Shown piece after piece: positions 17,417 through 26,669 of a stretch of 64,000 bases of DNA. Origin of the DNA: Azospirillum sp. 412522 (lineage in GTDB: Bacteria; Pseudomonadota; Alphaproteobacteria; Azospirillales; Azospirillaceae); the NCBI RefSeq assembly GCF_019805165.1, contig NZ_RWIJ01000027.1:1-64000 (forward strand), given 5' to 3'. The position numbers and the translations under genes were made by a program. A model generated the notes under the pieces. It had not been told where the DNA came from, did not search any database, and was given only the letters and a program-made list of their open reading frames with translations. Every line of letters begins with the position of its first letter. Position 1 is the stretch's first letter.

Positions 17417-18919
17417 TCACAGCTCCAATCGTCGGAAGGCCTCGTCCGGTGCATCATGGAGACGCATGATTTCCGCCATGCCGGCCGTCAGGCGGTCTAC
17501 CACCTCCCCGTCGTCGATCGGCGAGACCTGGGTCGGATCCGTCAGGAGATCGTAGAGAACCGTCCGCGAGTCCTTGAACGAAAGCCCTTGCGGCGGCTCC
17601 TTCGCTTTGTTGCCGGCATAGGCTGGAACTTTCAGCAGCGGCATGCCCTGCGTGAAATCGAAGGGGCCGACGAGTTCAGCCGCGGACAGCTCTTCGGTCG
17701 AGAAGAAGCTCTTCATGTGCAGCGGGATCAGCACATACTCATACAATTCCTGCCCGACCATGTCCGTCGGGTAGCGGAAATAGACATACCGTCCGTCCGT
17801 TACGTTTGTCGCCCCGCCGAACATTCCGAAGATCGCGACATCGCGGATCGTGCTGTCGTTGTCGAGCACCGGGAGCAATGACCGGCCGGTGACCGTCGCC
17901 GGCGCCTGAACGCCAAAGCAGTCCAGAATGGTCGGCATCAGGTCGATGGTCTGGGTCAGCGCCTTGCGCCGGCCATCGCAGCGGTGCTCCGGATGCCAGA
18001 AGAACAGTGGGATGTGGGAGATTTCCTCGTAGAAGGGCATCACGTTCTTCGCCCACCATTCATGCTCGCCGAGCAGGAAACCATGATCGGTGGTGACGAT
18101 GAGGGCGGTATCCTTCCACAGATCCTGCTCGTCGAAGACATCCAGCAGGCGGCCGAGCTGTTCGTCGCACAGCGTGAGAAGCGCGGCGTAATTGGCGCGG
18201 ATCTCCGCGATCTCGGCAGGCGACTCCGCCGTCCGCTTGTAGCGCGGCCAGTCGAGGATCGGGCCGTCATAGTCGCTCGGAAAGCGCTTGCGCAGCCGTT
18301 CCGGCGCATGGAACGGCTCGTGCGGGTCGAAGGTTTCCAGGTGAAGCAGCCAGTTGTCGGCGTTCCCGTTGGTTTCCAGGAACTCCAGCGCGGCGTCGAA
18401 ACACTTCACGCTGGGGAAATCCGCCTCCTCCTTGATGTATTCCCGATTGATCATGTAGTTGAGCCGGCCATCGGTCGGCTCGGCCTGATGCTGAATGGGA
18501 TGATACATCGCCTTGAACCGGTCGATCGGCGGCTCGACCAGGGCCTTCCATTTATCCTTCTCCTGCCCGCGGATGTAATCCCAACTGGAATAGCGCTGGT
18601 GATAGGTCGCCCCGCCGTCCTCGAAGTAATGGAAATGATCGGAAATCAGGTGGCTGTAGACACCTGCTTTCTGCAGCAGCGCGGCGTAGGACGTGTCGTA
18701 GGGTTCCAGCGGACTCCACCCACGATGAAGGAAGTTCAGCCGGCCGGTGTGCAGATCGCGTCTTGCGGGCATGCAGGGGAGGCTGCCGGCGTAGTGGGTG
18801 TCGAACACGGCGGCCCGGCGCGACAGGCGGTCGAAATTCGGGGTCGGGATGGCGGTGCCGCCATAGGCTCCCAGCGCATGCCGGTTGAGGCTGTCGAACA
18901 GGACGAAAACCATGCGCAT
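17417..18919 (-). CDS. Cys-type sulfatase
   Basis: About 500 residues of the alkaline phosphatase/sulfatase superfamily. The maturation motif CMPAR (residues 49-53, in SLPCMPARRDLHTGR) matches CxPxR, where Cys becomes formylglycine. Metal-site regions include FVLFDSLNRHALG, HLETFDPHEPFHAPE and TTDHGFLLGEHEWW. It hydrolyses a sulfate (or possibly phosphonate) ester; the substrate is unknown. No signal peptide is seen, so a cytoplasmic place is likely. The ATG at 18919 is preferred to a GTG at 18928 because GGAG lies 8 bp before it. It starts 16 bp after the stop of the upstream small gene. Confidence 0.88.
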   Translation of the reverse strand: MRMVFVLFDSLNRHALGAYGGTAIPTPNFDRLSRRAAVFDTHYAGSLPCMPARRDLHTGRLNFLHRGWSPLEPYDTSYAALLQKAGVYSHLISDHFHYFEDGGATYHQRYSSWDYIRGQEKDKWKALVEPPIDRFKAMYHPIQHQAEPTDGRLNYMINREYIKEEADFPSVKCFDAALEFLETNGNADNWLLHLETFDPHEPFHAPERLRKRFPSDYDGPILDWPRYKRTAESPAEIAEIRANYAALLTLCDEQLGRLLDVFDEQDLWKDTALIVTTDHGFLLGEHEWWAKNVMPFYEEISHIPLFFWHPEHRCDGRRKALTQTIDLMPTILDCFGVQAPATVTGRSLLPVLDNDSTIRDVAIFGMFGGATNVTDGRYVYFRYPTDMVGQELYEYVLIPLHMKSFFSTEELSAAELVGPFDFTQGMPLLKVPAYAGNKAKEPPQGLSFKDSRTVLYDLLTDPTQVSPIDDGEVVDRLTAGMAEIMRLHDAPDEAFRRLEL

Positions 18920-18934
18920 CGCAGTCACTCCAGA

Positions 18935-19360
18935 TTATTGGCCCAGATCGTTGGCGGCGAGAAACGCGCGCCAACCGCCATAGGGGCTGATGTCGCGCGC
19001 CGCCGGAGCCTCGGCCGGATCGCAAAGGTAGCCGTAAACCTCCATTCCGCTTTCCAGCCGCACGCGACCGATCCGGATGGGGCTCTGTACGAGGCTCGCG
19101 AGCCTATCGACGGCTCCGGAAGGCAGTTCGTACAATTCGCCGTCGATGGCGGACCCCGCCTCCATGTCCACCTCGACAAGGCCCGGCTTGAAAGGCGCCC
19201 TTTCCCCCCGTGCAAGCAACCGGTAGCAGCGCTCTGTTCGCGCGGTCCCGACAAGGCGAGCGCCTTGATCACGCAACTCTGAATTCCGTGGCAGGCCCGT
19301 CAGATGGTTGCCGATCGCCAATATGAGAACAGAATCGGGATGAATGCCTGCTATCGTCAT
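18935..19360 (-). CDS. Stand-alone allophanate-hydrolase C-domain-like protein
   Basis: About 141 residues. The sequence has GNHLTGLPRNSELRDQGARL, then PFKPGLVEVD, then GYLCDPAE and ISPYGGWRAFLA. This pattern matches the C-terminal domain of allophanate hydrolase (AtzF), which has a gamma-glutamylcyclotransferase-like fold. No amidase part is encoded here. In AtzF this domain decarboxylates the allophanate intermediate. As a free protein beside a sulfatase its substrate is unknown. The ATG at 19360, preceded by GGAGTGACGAAAGC, is chosen over one at 19423. It is the first gene of the minus-strand sulfatase operon. Confidence 0.72.
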   Translation of the reverse strand: MTIAGIHPDSVLILAIGNHLTGLPRNSELRDQGARLVGTARTERCYRLLARGERAPFKPGLVEVDMEAGSAIDGELYELPSGAVDRLASLVQSPIRIGRVRLESGMEVYGYLCDPAEAPAARDISPYGGWRAFLAANDLGQ

Positions 19361-19671
19361 GCTTTCGTCACTCCAACAGAGCTCTTTGAAATGCTCATGA
19401 TGCGCAGCCAAGTGAAAAAACAACAGAATCCCCTCCCGGTCGGAATTGGCTCCGATCGGGTGGAGTCGCAGATCCTGCTGGATGCTGCAATGCGTGCTCA
19501 GGATTTATGGCCTGCGACTGACCACCGCGGCTCTTTCACGTTACTTGCCGTCGCTCCTTGTTTGCATGTACTTTGAACTTACGGTTCGTCAATGTTGCTT
19601 AATTGAGGCCTTCAGTCCAAGCCAATCGGGCTAACAGGCCGATAACAAAAGAGTATGGAAGGACGTCGTCG
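19361..19671. promoter_or_regulatory. Divergent control region between sulfatase operon and LysR
   Basis: No gene is supported here. The LysR-proximal end, 19614-19643, contains a sequence repeated almost exactly at 28506-28535, with core CAATCGGGCTAACAGG. At this copy the ends ATCGG and CCGAT (N9 between them) form a dyad at 19625-19643, about 28 bp before the LysR start. A LysR-type operator shared by the divergent promoters would fit. Confidence 0.4.
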
Positions 19672-20607
19672 ATGGAATTGCGTCAACTCCGCTACTTCGT
19701 CGCCGTGGCGCGCTTGGGGCATTTCGGCCGCGCCGCTGCGACGCTCCGGCTGGCGCAACCGGCGCTCAGCCGGCAGGTCGCGAATCTGGAGGCGGAGCTT
19801 GGCGTCAAGCTCCTGCAACGCCATTCCCGGGGCGTATCTTTGACCGCGGAGGGGGAACTGATCCTCGGCCGCGCCGAGGCCCTGCTCGCCGAGGCCAGCG
19901 CCCTTGCGCAGGACGCGCGTGCGCAGCAGACCGAGCCGCAGGGGTTGGTGACGGTCGGCTTCTCGCCGAGCGTTGCCGAGCAGTTTGCCGCACCGTTGAT
20001 CATCCGCAGCCTGCAGCGCTATCCCAAGGTGCGATTGAGGGTCATGACGGCATCCAGTCCGGTCCTGGAAACCTGGATCCACGAAGGGCAGCTCGACGTC
20101 GCCATCCTCAACGGCCCGACGGACCCGTCCCGTTTCCTGCTGACGCCGCTGTTGGAGGAGCCGATTTGCCTGATCGGCCTGCGGGATGATCCGCGGCTTT
20201 CAGTGGAACGCATCGACATCGGCTGTCTTGAACATGTCCCGCTGATCGTCACCGGCCCCCCCGACGGACCGATGCAGCGCATCCTGTTCGCCGCGCAGGC
20301 CAAGGCAGGGCGTTCGTTCGCACCACTTGCACAGGTCGACACCGCGGGCGTCGCACGCCAGCTTGTGTCCGCCGGCGTCGGCCTTATGGTGGATGTGCCG
20401 GCGGTCGCACGGGTGGAACTGGCGGCAGGGCTGTTGAAGGCCGTCCCGATCGCGAACCTCTGCATCCAAAGGTTTCTCGCCCGCGACAAGGGGCGCGCCG
20501 GCTCCGACACCGTGGCCCAACTGGCCATGCTGCTGCGGCATTGCGTGACGGACACGATTACCCACAGCATGTGGCCGGATACCGTCAGCCTGCTGGACGA
20601 GGTGTGA
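19672..20607 (+). CDS. LysR-family transcriptional regulator
   Basis: 311 residues. The helix-turn-helix begins at the first residues (MELRQLRYFVAVARLGHFG, then PALSRQVANLEAELGVKLL), and the effector domain runs from about residue 90 to the end. This is the CynR/CbbR-like subgroup by its start motif. The ATG at 19672 is chosen over one at 19603 because it begins exactly at the conserved MELRQLR. It is divergent from the sulfatase operon, its most likely target. A repeated dyad lies just upstream of its start. Confidence 0.85.
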   Translation: MELRQLRYFVAVARLGHFGRAAATLRLAQPALSRQVANLEAELGVKLLQRHSRGVSLTAEGELILGRAEALLAEASALAQDARAQQTEPQGLVTVGFSPSVAEQFAAPLIIRSLQRYPKVRLRVMTASSPVLETWIHEGQLDVAILNGPTDPSRFLLTPLLEEPICLIGLRDDPRLSVERIDIGCLEHVPLIVTGPPDGPMQRILFAAQAKAGRSFAPLAQVDTAGVARQLVSAGVGLMVDVPAVARVELAAGLLKAVPIANLCIQRFLARDKGRAGSDTVAQLAMLLRHCVTDTITHSMWPDTVSLLDEV

Positions 20608-20770
20608 GCCGGGTTACGGGCGGTGCATCGCGGATGTCCTGTACCAGTCCACCGCTCCCTTCGCCGCTATCGGCCTCTTCCACCGCCCCCTTTGTGAAGC
20701 CACCCCTACGGACCCGAACGCTCGGCGAGGCGCCAAGCCCGGCCTGACGCGCACCGTTCCAACGCGGGCG

Positions 20771-22834
20771 TCAGGCCGCCCGGATTGCCGACAGGAAGGA
20801 CGTGACCTCCTGATGCAGTGCGGCCGCTTTCTCCGACAGCGTCCTGGAGGCACACAGAACCTGTTCGACGGCGATGCCGGTCTGGTTGGCCGCCGCGTTC
20901 ACGTCGCCGATGTTGCTGCTCACCTCCTGGGCACCGTCCGCCGCCTGGGCGATATTGCGGGCGATCTCGCTCGCGGTGGCGTTCTGCTCCTCCGTGGCAG
21001 AGGCGATGGTGGTGGTGATTTCGTTGATCGAGGCGATGATTGCAGCGATTTCCTCGATCGCCGCCACCGTGCTCACGGTCGCCGACTGCACGCCGGCGAT
21101 CTGTGCCGAGATTTCCTCGGTCGCCCGCGCCGTCTGGTTGGCAAGGCTCTTGACCTCACCGGCGACGACAGCGAAGCCCTTGCCCGCCTCGCCGGCCCTC
21201 GCGGCTTCGATGGTCGCGTTCAGCGCCAGCAAATTGGTCTGATTGGCGATGTCCTGGATCAGCCTGACCACGTTGTCGATGCGCTCGACGGAGGTGGCGA
21301 GGTCGCGGACGCTGCTGCCGGTACGACCGGCTTCAGCGACGGCACGGCTGGCTATCTCATGGGACTGGGCGACCTGCCGGCCGATCTCCTGGATGGCCAC
21401 GGTCATCTCCTCGCTGGCGGCGGCAACCGTCTGGACGTTGGACGAGGTCTGCGCGGCGGCCGCAGCACTGGCGGTCGATTGCCGTCGGGTCCGATCGGCC
21501 AGCCCAGCCATCAGGTCGGCCGTCTCGCCCAACTCGCCCGACGAATGGCCGAGTGTATCCAGGATATCGGCAGTCCGCAGGTCGAAATCATGGACCAGGG
21601 CCTCCAACCGGTGTGTCCGGTCGCTTCTTGCCCTGGCCTCGGCCTCGCTGGCCTCGGCCAGCCTGATGCGCTCGATGGCGCCTGCCCTGAGAACCGTCAG
21701 CGCCCCGCCCATGTCGTCGAGTTCGTCCCCCGTGCCTGCCTGTGGGATGTCGACGGCGAGGTCGTCGGCCGACAGACTGACGATGGCGGCGGTCATCCGG
21801 TGGAGGCGGCGTACGATTTGCCGGAACAGGATGCCCGCCGCGGCACCGAAGGCGATGACCATCACGGCGATGATCGCCAGCGCCCCGGCCAGACGCCACC
21901 AGGCGCCGTTGAGCGCTTCGGCGTTGCTTTCCCTGGCATGGGCGAGGGCCGCATCCCGCATCACAAGGATGTTGTTCGCCACCGATCCGGACCAGGGATT
22001 CCATTCGGCGAAGGCGATCGGTGGCGCAGCCTTGTTCCGGGCAGCCACGGCGATGGACTGGAATCGCTGCTCGCCGGCGGTCATGACCGTTGTGTCGAGA
22101 TGCTCAACGGCCTGTGCGAGATCAGGAGGGAGCCCGAGATTTTCGACCGACTTCCGGATCTGTTGCCAAAGCAGCCCGATCTTGCCGGTCATTTCCGAGA
22201 CGGCGACGTTACGCTCCTGTGACAGTTCAGCCCCGCTCACGAACACGCCGAGCATCGCCGACCTTATGCCGACAAGGTCCCGCAAATCCTGGGCGAGCCG
22301 CGCCAGATTGGTGGTGGCGAGCAGGGAACCGTCTATGCGAACCGTTTCCCGGTACGCGTTGTCGATCGCACGGCTGCCCAATTCGTTGACCGCCACCAAC
22401 CCTTCCACCAGCGCGGCGAAGCCGTTGGCCGGACGTGCGGAACGATCCTGTGTCAGCACCTGCCGGGCGGCACCGCGGGCCGCGGTGAGCCGTTCGGCGA
22501 TGCGGTCGATGTCGTCATGTGGCAGCCCCGCCGCCGCGAAGCGACGCTGCGTTTCGTTGACAACCTCGTCCAGGGCTGCGCCCGCCATGTCGACGCGCTT
22601 CCCGGCTTCGCCGCCAAGGGCATCGGCAGTGTTGAAGGCGCCCCCCCATGCCGACCGCTCCGTCGGAATGCGGGAGGCGATGGACAGCGCCATCTCGTAG
22701 GCGGCGAGGCTCTTCCGTACCCGGACCTTGGTGGTCAGGTCGGTGACGGCGTCGAAAGCGACATACCCTGCCAAGCACATCGGGACCACCGCCATCGCGG
22801 CATTCGCGGTGATAAACCTTGCCAAAATCTTCAT
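20771..22834 (-). CDS. Methyl-accepting chemotaxis protein
   Basis: 687 residues. An N-terminal membrane helix (residues 7-30) and a second one at about 318-342 flank a sensing region of nearly 290 residues. The region is largely helical and resembles nitrate/nitrite-sensing NIT-like domains only loosely. A HAMP domain follows (about 343-395), then the signalling hairpin with the tip NQTNLLALNATIEAARAGEA and GKGFAVVAGEVKSLANQT. It reports ligand binding to the CheA/CheW array. The C-terminus lacks a CheR-docking pentapeptide. GGAGTGGTGAC precedes the ATG. The ligand is unknown. Confidence 0.9.
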   Translation of the reverse strand: MKILARFITANAAMAVVPMCLAGYVAFDAVTDLTTKVRVRKSLAAYEMALSIASRIPTERSAWGGAFNTADALGGEAGKRVDMAGAALDEVVNETQRRFAAAGLPHDDIDRIAERLTAARGAARQVLTQDRSARPANGFAALVEGLVAVNELGSRAIDNAYRETVRIDGSLLATTNLARLAQDLRDLVGIRSAMLGVFVSGAELSQERNVAVSEMTGKIGLLWQQIRKSVENLGLPPDLAQAVEHLDTTVMTAGEQRFQSIAVAARNKAAPPIAFAEWNPWSGSVANNILVMRDAALAHARESNAEALNGAWWRLAGALAIIAVMVIAFGAAAGILFRQIVRRLHRMTAAIVSLSADDLAVDIPQAGTGDELDDMGGALTVLRAGAIERIRLAEASEAEARARSDRTHRLEALVHDFDLRTADILDTLGHSSGELGETADLMAGLADRTRRQSTASAAAAAQTSSNVQTVAAASEEMTVAIQEIGRQVAQSHEIASRAVAEAGRTGSSVRDLATSVERIDNVVRLIQDIANQTNLLALNATIEAARAGEAGKGFAVVAGEVKSLANQTARATEEISAQIAGVQSATVSTVAAIEEIAAIIASINEITTTIASATEEQNATASEIARNIAQAADGAQEVSSNIGDVNAAANQTGIAVEQVLCASRTLSEKAAALHQEVTSFLSAIRAA

Positions 22835-23058
22835 GTCACCACTCCGGTCCCAATGCCGGGCAACCCCATGTGCCGGCAGCAGGCCAAATCATGCGGTTGG
22901 GGCATAGTTCGGTATCCGCGGCAGAGATACCGGGACGGCGGCCGCTCGGACTTGGCCATGCCGGCGCTGTGCGGATGCGCCGGGTCCGACTGTGGGAGCG
23001 CAGCAGTGGACTTGAGCCGCCCGCCAGCCCCGATCCACACCCTGCGTCGCCGCCATGG

Positions 23059-24258
23059 TCAGAATTTCAAGACGGTCCGGACCAGGGCCACATTCCCTTC
23101 GTCGTCGGCCGAACCGGCGCTGGTCAGGTTGGACTTGTCGCTGTCGGCCACATAGTGATCGTATTGGACCTGAAGCATCAAACCCGGGGCGACCGTATAG
23201 GCGGCGCCGAATTCGTACACGTCGACTTTGCGCTTCCCGCGAACAGTGATTGAGCCTGGATCCTGGCCATATTTGTAATTCGCGCCGACGATGTACCTGC
23301 CAAAGCTGTATTGCACGCCCGCAGTCCAGGTCCGCGTGGATTCAGTGTAATTCCCCGCGATCTCGTTCTGTCCGGATTTCCCGTAATCCGTGTAGCTGGC
23401 CCCCGCGGCCAAGCCGGCATACTCCACTTGCAGGCCTGCCTGCCAAGCCCGGAGATCCTTGTAATGGTCGGTCGCGACGTTCCGACCGACGGCCGTCCCC
23501 CACAGGTGGGAGGCGCTGCCCTGGATGTTCACCCCGGAAAAGGTGCGATCGTAGTTGGCGCCGATCTCGACTGTGTCACCGAACACTCCGGTGACCGCCG
23601 ATGTCGCGGCATTGTTGATCTCGACCCGCTGCACATCCGTGTTGGATGAATCGCTGCGCGGCGTATAGCTGGCACCGAGTTGCAGACCGGCGATGCGCGG
23701 CGAGAAATATTCGACCTTTGTTGCGTTGCTGTCGGCCAAGGAAACGCCGATGATGTTGGAGCCTCTGACGGTACCGGCGATGCCACCCTTGAAGTCCGCG
23801 CCGGAATAACGCCCGTTCAGGACCTGCTGGCCGTTGTTTGGGCCAACGTAGTTGACGATGCGATCGTAGGACGTCAACGGCATGTAGTCCATCGGCGCTG
23901 TCGCGTAGACGACGTCGTTGAAAGTATTGGTCTGGCCCAGGCGGACCTCGCCGAAGGAGCCGCTGGCGAAGAGATATGCACGATCGGCGGCGAATGTCGG
24001 ATCCGAGGAGTTCAGGAGGCGGACGCGGGCACCATATTCAAGACCGTTGTCCGCCTTCGCGACCGGCGTGATGACGAGACGGATGCGGTTGAGCATTTCC
24101 GTCGTTCGCAGGTTCTGGTCGCGATCCTGGCTGGTGTATCCGGCTTCGAACAGGTAATCGCCACCGATCTTCAGTTCGAACTTGGTTTGAGCGGCCGCCA
24201 TGGGCGCGACGAGCGCCGTCACGACACCCGGCACCCAAAACGCGAGGTGATGCTTCAT
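23059..24258 (-). CDS. Outer-membrane general porin
   Basis: 399 residues. A signal peptide (about 1-23, cleaved after PMAAAQ) precedes alternating beta-strands. GSFGEVRLGQTNTFND corresponds to the porin family's conserved strand-loop, and the protein ends in the C-terminal Phe (TVLKF) needed for outer-membrane assembly. It should form a trimeric 16-stranded channel for small solutes. It lies downstream of a hexuronate-degradation block on the same strand, so it may admit uronates, though a 264-bp gap separates them. AAGGAT precedes the start. Confidence 0.88.
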   Translation of the reverse strand: MKHHLAFWVPGVVTALVAPMAAAQTKFELKIGGDYLFEAGYTSQDRDQNLRTTEMLNRIRLVITPVAKADNGLEYGARVRLLNSSDPTFAADRAYLFASGSFGEVRLGQTNTFNDVVYATAPMDYMPLTSYDRIVNYVGPNNGQQVLNGRYSGADFKGGIAGTVRGSNIIGVSLADSNATKVEYFSPRIAGLQLGASYTPRSDSSNTDVQRVEINNAATSAVTGVFGDTVEIGANYDRTFSGVNIQGSASHLWGTAVGRNVATDHYKDLRAWQAGLQVEYAGLAAGASYTDYGKSGQNEIAGNYTESTRTWTAGVQYSFGRYIVGANYKYGQDPGSITVRGKRKVDVYEFGAAYTVAPGLMLQVQYDHYVADSDKSNLTSAGSADDEGNVALVRTVLKF

Positions 24259-24467
24259 TTCAATATCCTTCGCACTCGCGAATTATTTCCACCGAAACTA
24301 TGCGGCCTCATCGGTTCCGTCACAGGGAGGGCGGAGGTGGGGAAGTCAGCGGGTAGGCATCGGGGGCGGAAAGGCCTGGACTCCGGCCCCGATGCCGTCC
24401 TTGATGCGGGCTGCGGTAACGGCCGCAAGGCCGAAGCCTGCGGCATTGTCGATCCGCTTCGGGTTGC

Positions 24468-24486
24468 CCGGATTTCGGAAATCCGG
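24468..24486 (-). terminator. Hairpin after the SDR/uxuA/MFS genes
   Basis: CCGGATTT-CGG-AAATCCGG is a perfect 8-bp stem with a 3-base loop, just past the stop of the SDR gene and 210 bp before the porin start. There is no T-run, so it may be a processing or Rho-type site and not a classical terminator. Confidence 0.35.
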
Positions 24487-24522
24487 ATGCCGTCCGCAGG
24501 CCGCAATGGCATGGAAATCGTG

Positions 24523-25380
24523 TCAGACGCCGGAATAGGCTGCGAAACCACCATCGACCGGCACGACGACGCCGTTGACGAAGCCGGATGCCTCGGTGCT
24601 GGCCAGCCATAGCAGCGTGCCGATCAGTTCATGCGCCTCACCGAAGCGACCCATCGGGGTATGCCCGACGATCCTGAGGGCCCGTGCGGTGAAGTCGCCC
24701 GTCGCTTCGTCGATCAGCAGCTTGTGGTTCTGGGCCGTGAGGAAGAAGCCGGGTGCGATTGCATTGACCCGAATCCCGACCTTTGCGAAATGCACCGCCA
24801 GCCATTGCGTGAAGTTGCTCACAGCCGCCTTTGCCCCGCTGTAGGCCGGGATCTTGGTCAGCGGCCGGAAGGCGTTCATCGACGACACGTTCAGAACGGT
24901 GCAGCCCGCCCGCCCCAGCATCTGCCGCGCGAACACCTGGGTCGGCAGCAGCGTGCCCAGGAAATTCAGGTTGAACACGAACTCGACGCCTTTGGGATCG
25001 AGATCGAAGAAGCTGGTCAGCGCGGCGTCCTCCAGATCCGCCACCTCCAGCCACTCCTTGTCCGTGGTGCCGCGCGGGTGGTTGCCGCCGGCGCCGTTGA
25101 TCAGCAGGTCGCAAGGGCCAAGCTTGGCAAGCACCTGCTCGGCCGCCGCCGCCAACGACTCCCGGTCCAGGGCATTGGCGGCAAGACCGATGGCCTGGGC
25201 GCCGTCCTTGCGCAGCTCCGCCGCCACGGCCTCGGCGGCATCGGCCTTGAGGTCGAGAATGGCGATCCTGGCACCCGCCGCGGCGAGCGCCTGGGCGAAC
25301 GCGGCGCACAGAAGCCCGCCACCCCCGGTGACGACGGCGACCTTGCCGGCGAGATCGGCGGGCTTGAAGGGTATGGTCAT
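24523..25380 (-). CDS. SDR oxidoreductase, likely fructuronate reductase (UxuB-like)
   Basis: 285 residues of the short-chain dehydrogenase family. The cofactor motif is TGGGGLL, followed by INGAGGNHP; the catalytic Ser (NVSSMNAF) and YSGAK supply Ser-Tyr-Lys. The length and the GGNHP motif fit the SDR-type D-mannonate oxidoreductases seen in Gram-positives and some Proteobacteria. It would convert D-fructuronate to D-mannonate, which the adjacent UxuA dehydrates. It starts 13 bp after the uxuA stop, so the two form an operon. Another 2-keto sugar acid remains possible. Confidence 0.8.
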   Translation of the reverse strand: MTIPFKPADLAGKVAVVTGGGGLLCAAFAQALAAAGARIAILDLKADAAEAVAAELRKDGAQAIGLAANALDRESLAAAAEQVLAKLGPCDLLINGAGGNHPRGTTDKEWLEVADLEDAALTSFFDLDPKGVEFVFNLNFLGTLLPTQVFARQMLGRAGCTVLNVSSMNAFRPLTKIPAYSGAKAAVSNFTQWLAVHFAKVGIRVNAIAPGFFLTAQNHKLLIDEATGDFTARALRIVGHTPMGRFGEAHELIGTLLWLASTEASGFVNGVVVPVDGGFAAYSGV

Positions 25381-25393
25381 GGTTCAAGCCCTC

Positions 25394-26443
25394 TCAATGC
25401 CGGCCTTCGGCCTTGCCGATGCCTTCCCAAAGGCCGTTGAGATACACCGCGCCCAGCGCCCGGTCGTAAAGGCCATACCCCGGCTTGCCCGTTTCGCCCC
25501 AGATCATGCGGCCGTGGTCGGGCCGTGCATAGCCCTCGAAACCAGCCTCATGGTAGGCTTTGACGATCTCCGCCATATCCAGCGAACCGTCGGCCGAACG
25601 ATGAGCGGTTTCATAGAAATCGCCGGCCTCGTTGATCTTGACGTTGCGCAGGTGCGCGAAGTGGATGCGCTTGCGTCCGGCAAACTCCCGGACCATCGCC
25701 GGGATGTCGTTCTTGCACGACGCACCCAGCGATCCCGAACACAGCGTCAGTCCGTTGGCAGGGTGGTCGACGATACCGAGCAGGCGGACAAGATCGGCGC
25801 GATCCTTGACGATCCGAGGCAGCCCGAAGATGGGACGCGGCGGGTCGTCGGGGTGGATGGCCATGCGGATTCCGACCTCCGCCGCGACCGGAATGATGCG
25901 CTTGAGGAAATATTCGAGGTTCGCCCACAGCGCCGACTCATCCACCGCCTCATACTCGGCCAGAAGAGCCTTCAACTCATCGGCGCGGTAACTGGCGTCC
26001 CAGCCGGGCAGCGCGATGCCCTGGCTGAGGTCGATCCTGTCGATCGTCGCGGTATCGAAGCCCAGCGTGGTTGATCCGTCGGGAAGCCGCATTTCTAATG
26101 TCGTCCGGGTCCAATCGAACACCGGCATGAAGTTGTAGCAGATGACCTTGATGCCGCACTGCGCCAGATGGCGGATGCTGGTGCAGTAATTGTCGATCAG
26201 CCGGTCGCGGCTCGGTTTGCCGAGTTTGATGTCCTCGTGCACCGGTACGCTCTCGATCACCTCCAGCGCCAGCCCGTGCGCCTCCACCTTGGCTTTCAGC
26301 GCCTGGATGTTGGCCAACGGCCACGCTTCCCCGACCGGAACGTCGTAAATTGCCGACACCACCCCATGCATGCCTGGAATCTGGCGGATGTAATCGAGCG
26401 GAACGGGGTCTTCGTCCCCGTACCAGCGGAACGTCATCTTCAT
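25394..26443 (-). CDS. uxuA: Mannonate dehydratase
   Basis: 349 residues starting MKMTFRWYGDEDPVPLDYIRQ, typical of UxuA. The TIM-barrel metal-site segments are visible: CYNFMPVFDWTRT, AIHPDDPPRP and FAHLRNVK. It dehydrates D-mannonate to 2-keto-3-deoxygluconate in the cytoplasm, part of glucuronate breakdown. KDG kinase and aldolase genes are not in the window. It is co-directional with the SDR gene downstream and the MFS transporter gene upstream. AAAAGGATAAGCC precedes the ATG. Confidence 0.93.
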   Translation of the reverse strand: MKMTFRWYGDEDPVPLDYIRQIPGMHGVVSAIYDVPVGEAWPLANIQALKAKVEAHGLALEVIESVPVHEDIKLGKPSRDRLIDNYCTSIRHLAQCGIKVICYNFMPVFDWTRTTLEMRLPDGSTTLGFDTATIDRIDLSQGIALPGWDASYRADELKALLAEYEAVDESALWANLEYFLKRIIPVAAEVGIRMAIHPDDPPRPIFGLPRIVKDRADLVRLLGIVDHPANGLTLCSGSLGASCKNDIPAMVREFAGRKRIHFAHLRNVKINEAGDFYETAHRSADGSLDMAEIVKAYHEAGFEGYARPDHGRMIWGETGKPGYGLYDRALGAVYLNGLWEGIGKAEGRH

Positions 26444-26542
26444 GGCTTATCCTTTTGAAATCTGGTCTTTTCTGGTGGACATGATGACCGGCGGCATCCG
26501 CGCGCCCCGGCTAGGGCGGCGGCATGTGCCGCCCAGGGCCCC

Positions 26543-26562
26543 GATCCCGGCAGATCGGGATC
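26543..26562. repeat. Hairpin in the 226-bp gap between uxuA and MFS gene
   Basis: GATCCCG-N6-CGGGATC gives a 7-bp perfect stem. A second small stem, GGCGGC-ATGT-GCCGCC, lies just before it at about 26518-26533. Nothing else is seen in this gap. The hairpins may lower transcription or stabilise message ends between the transporter and enzyme genes. Confidence 0.35.
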
Positions 26563-26669
26563 AAAGGCCGTTGGCGCCGATAGGAACCGCTTTGCTCATG
26601 CCGGGCGTGGCGATGATTTCCCGGCGCCGGTCTGGAGGCCGGCAGCCGCTTGCCGCCGGGAGAGCGCCG

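Noticed and set aside
20813..22700. Two long plus-strand frames opposite the chemoreceptor gene
   Set aside because: Both are mirror frames of the MCP gene; the minus frame contains the complete signalling hairpin.
24255..24554. Minus-strand frame of 99 codons between porin and SDR genes
   Set aside because: It covers the hairpin and overlaps the end of the SDR gene; composition is non-coding in style.
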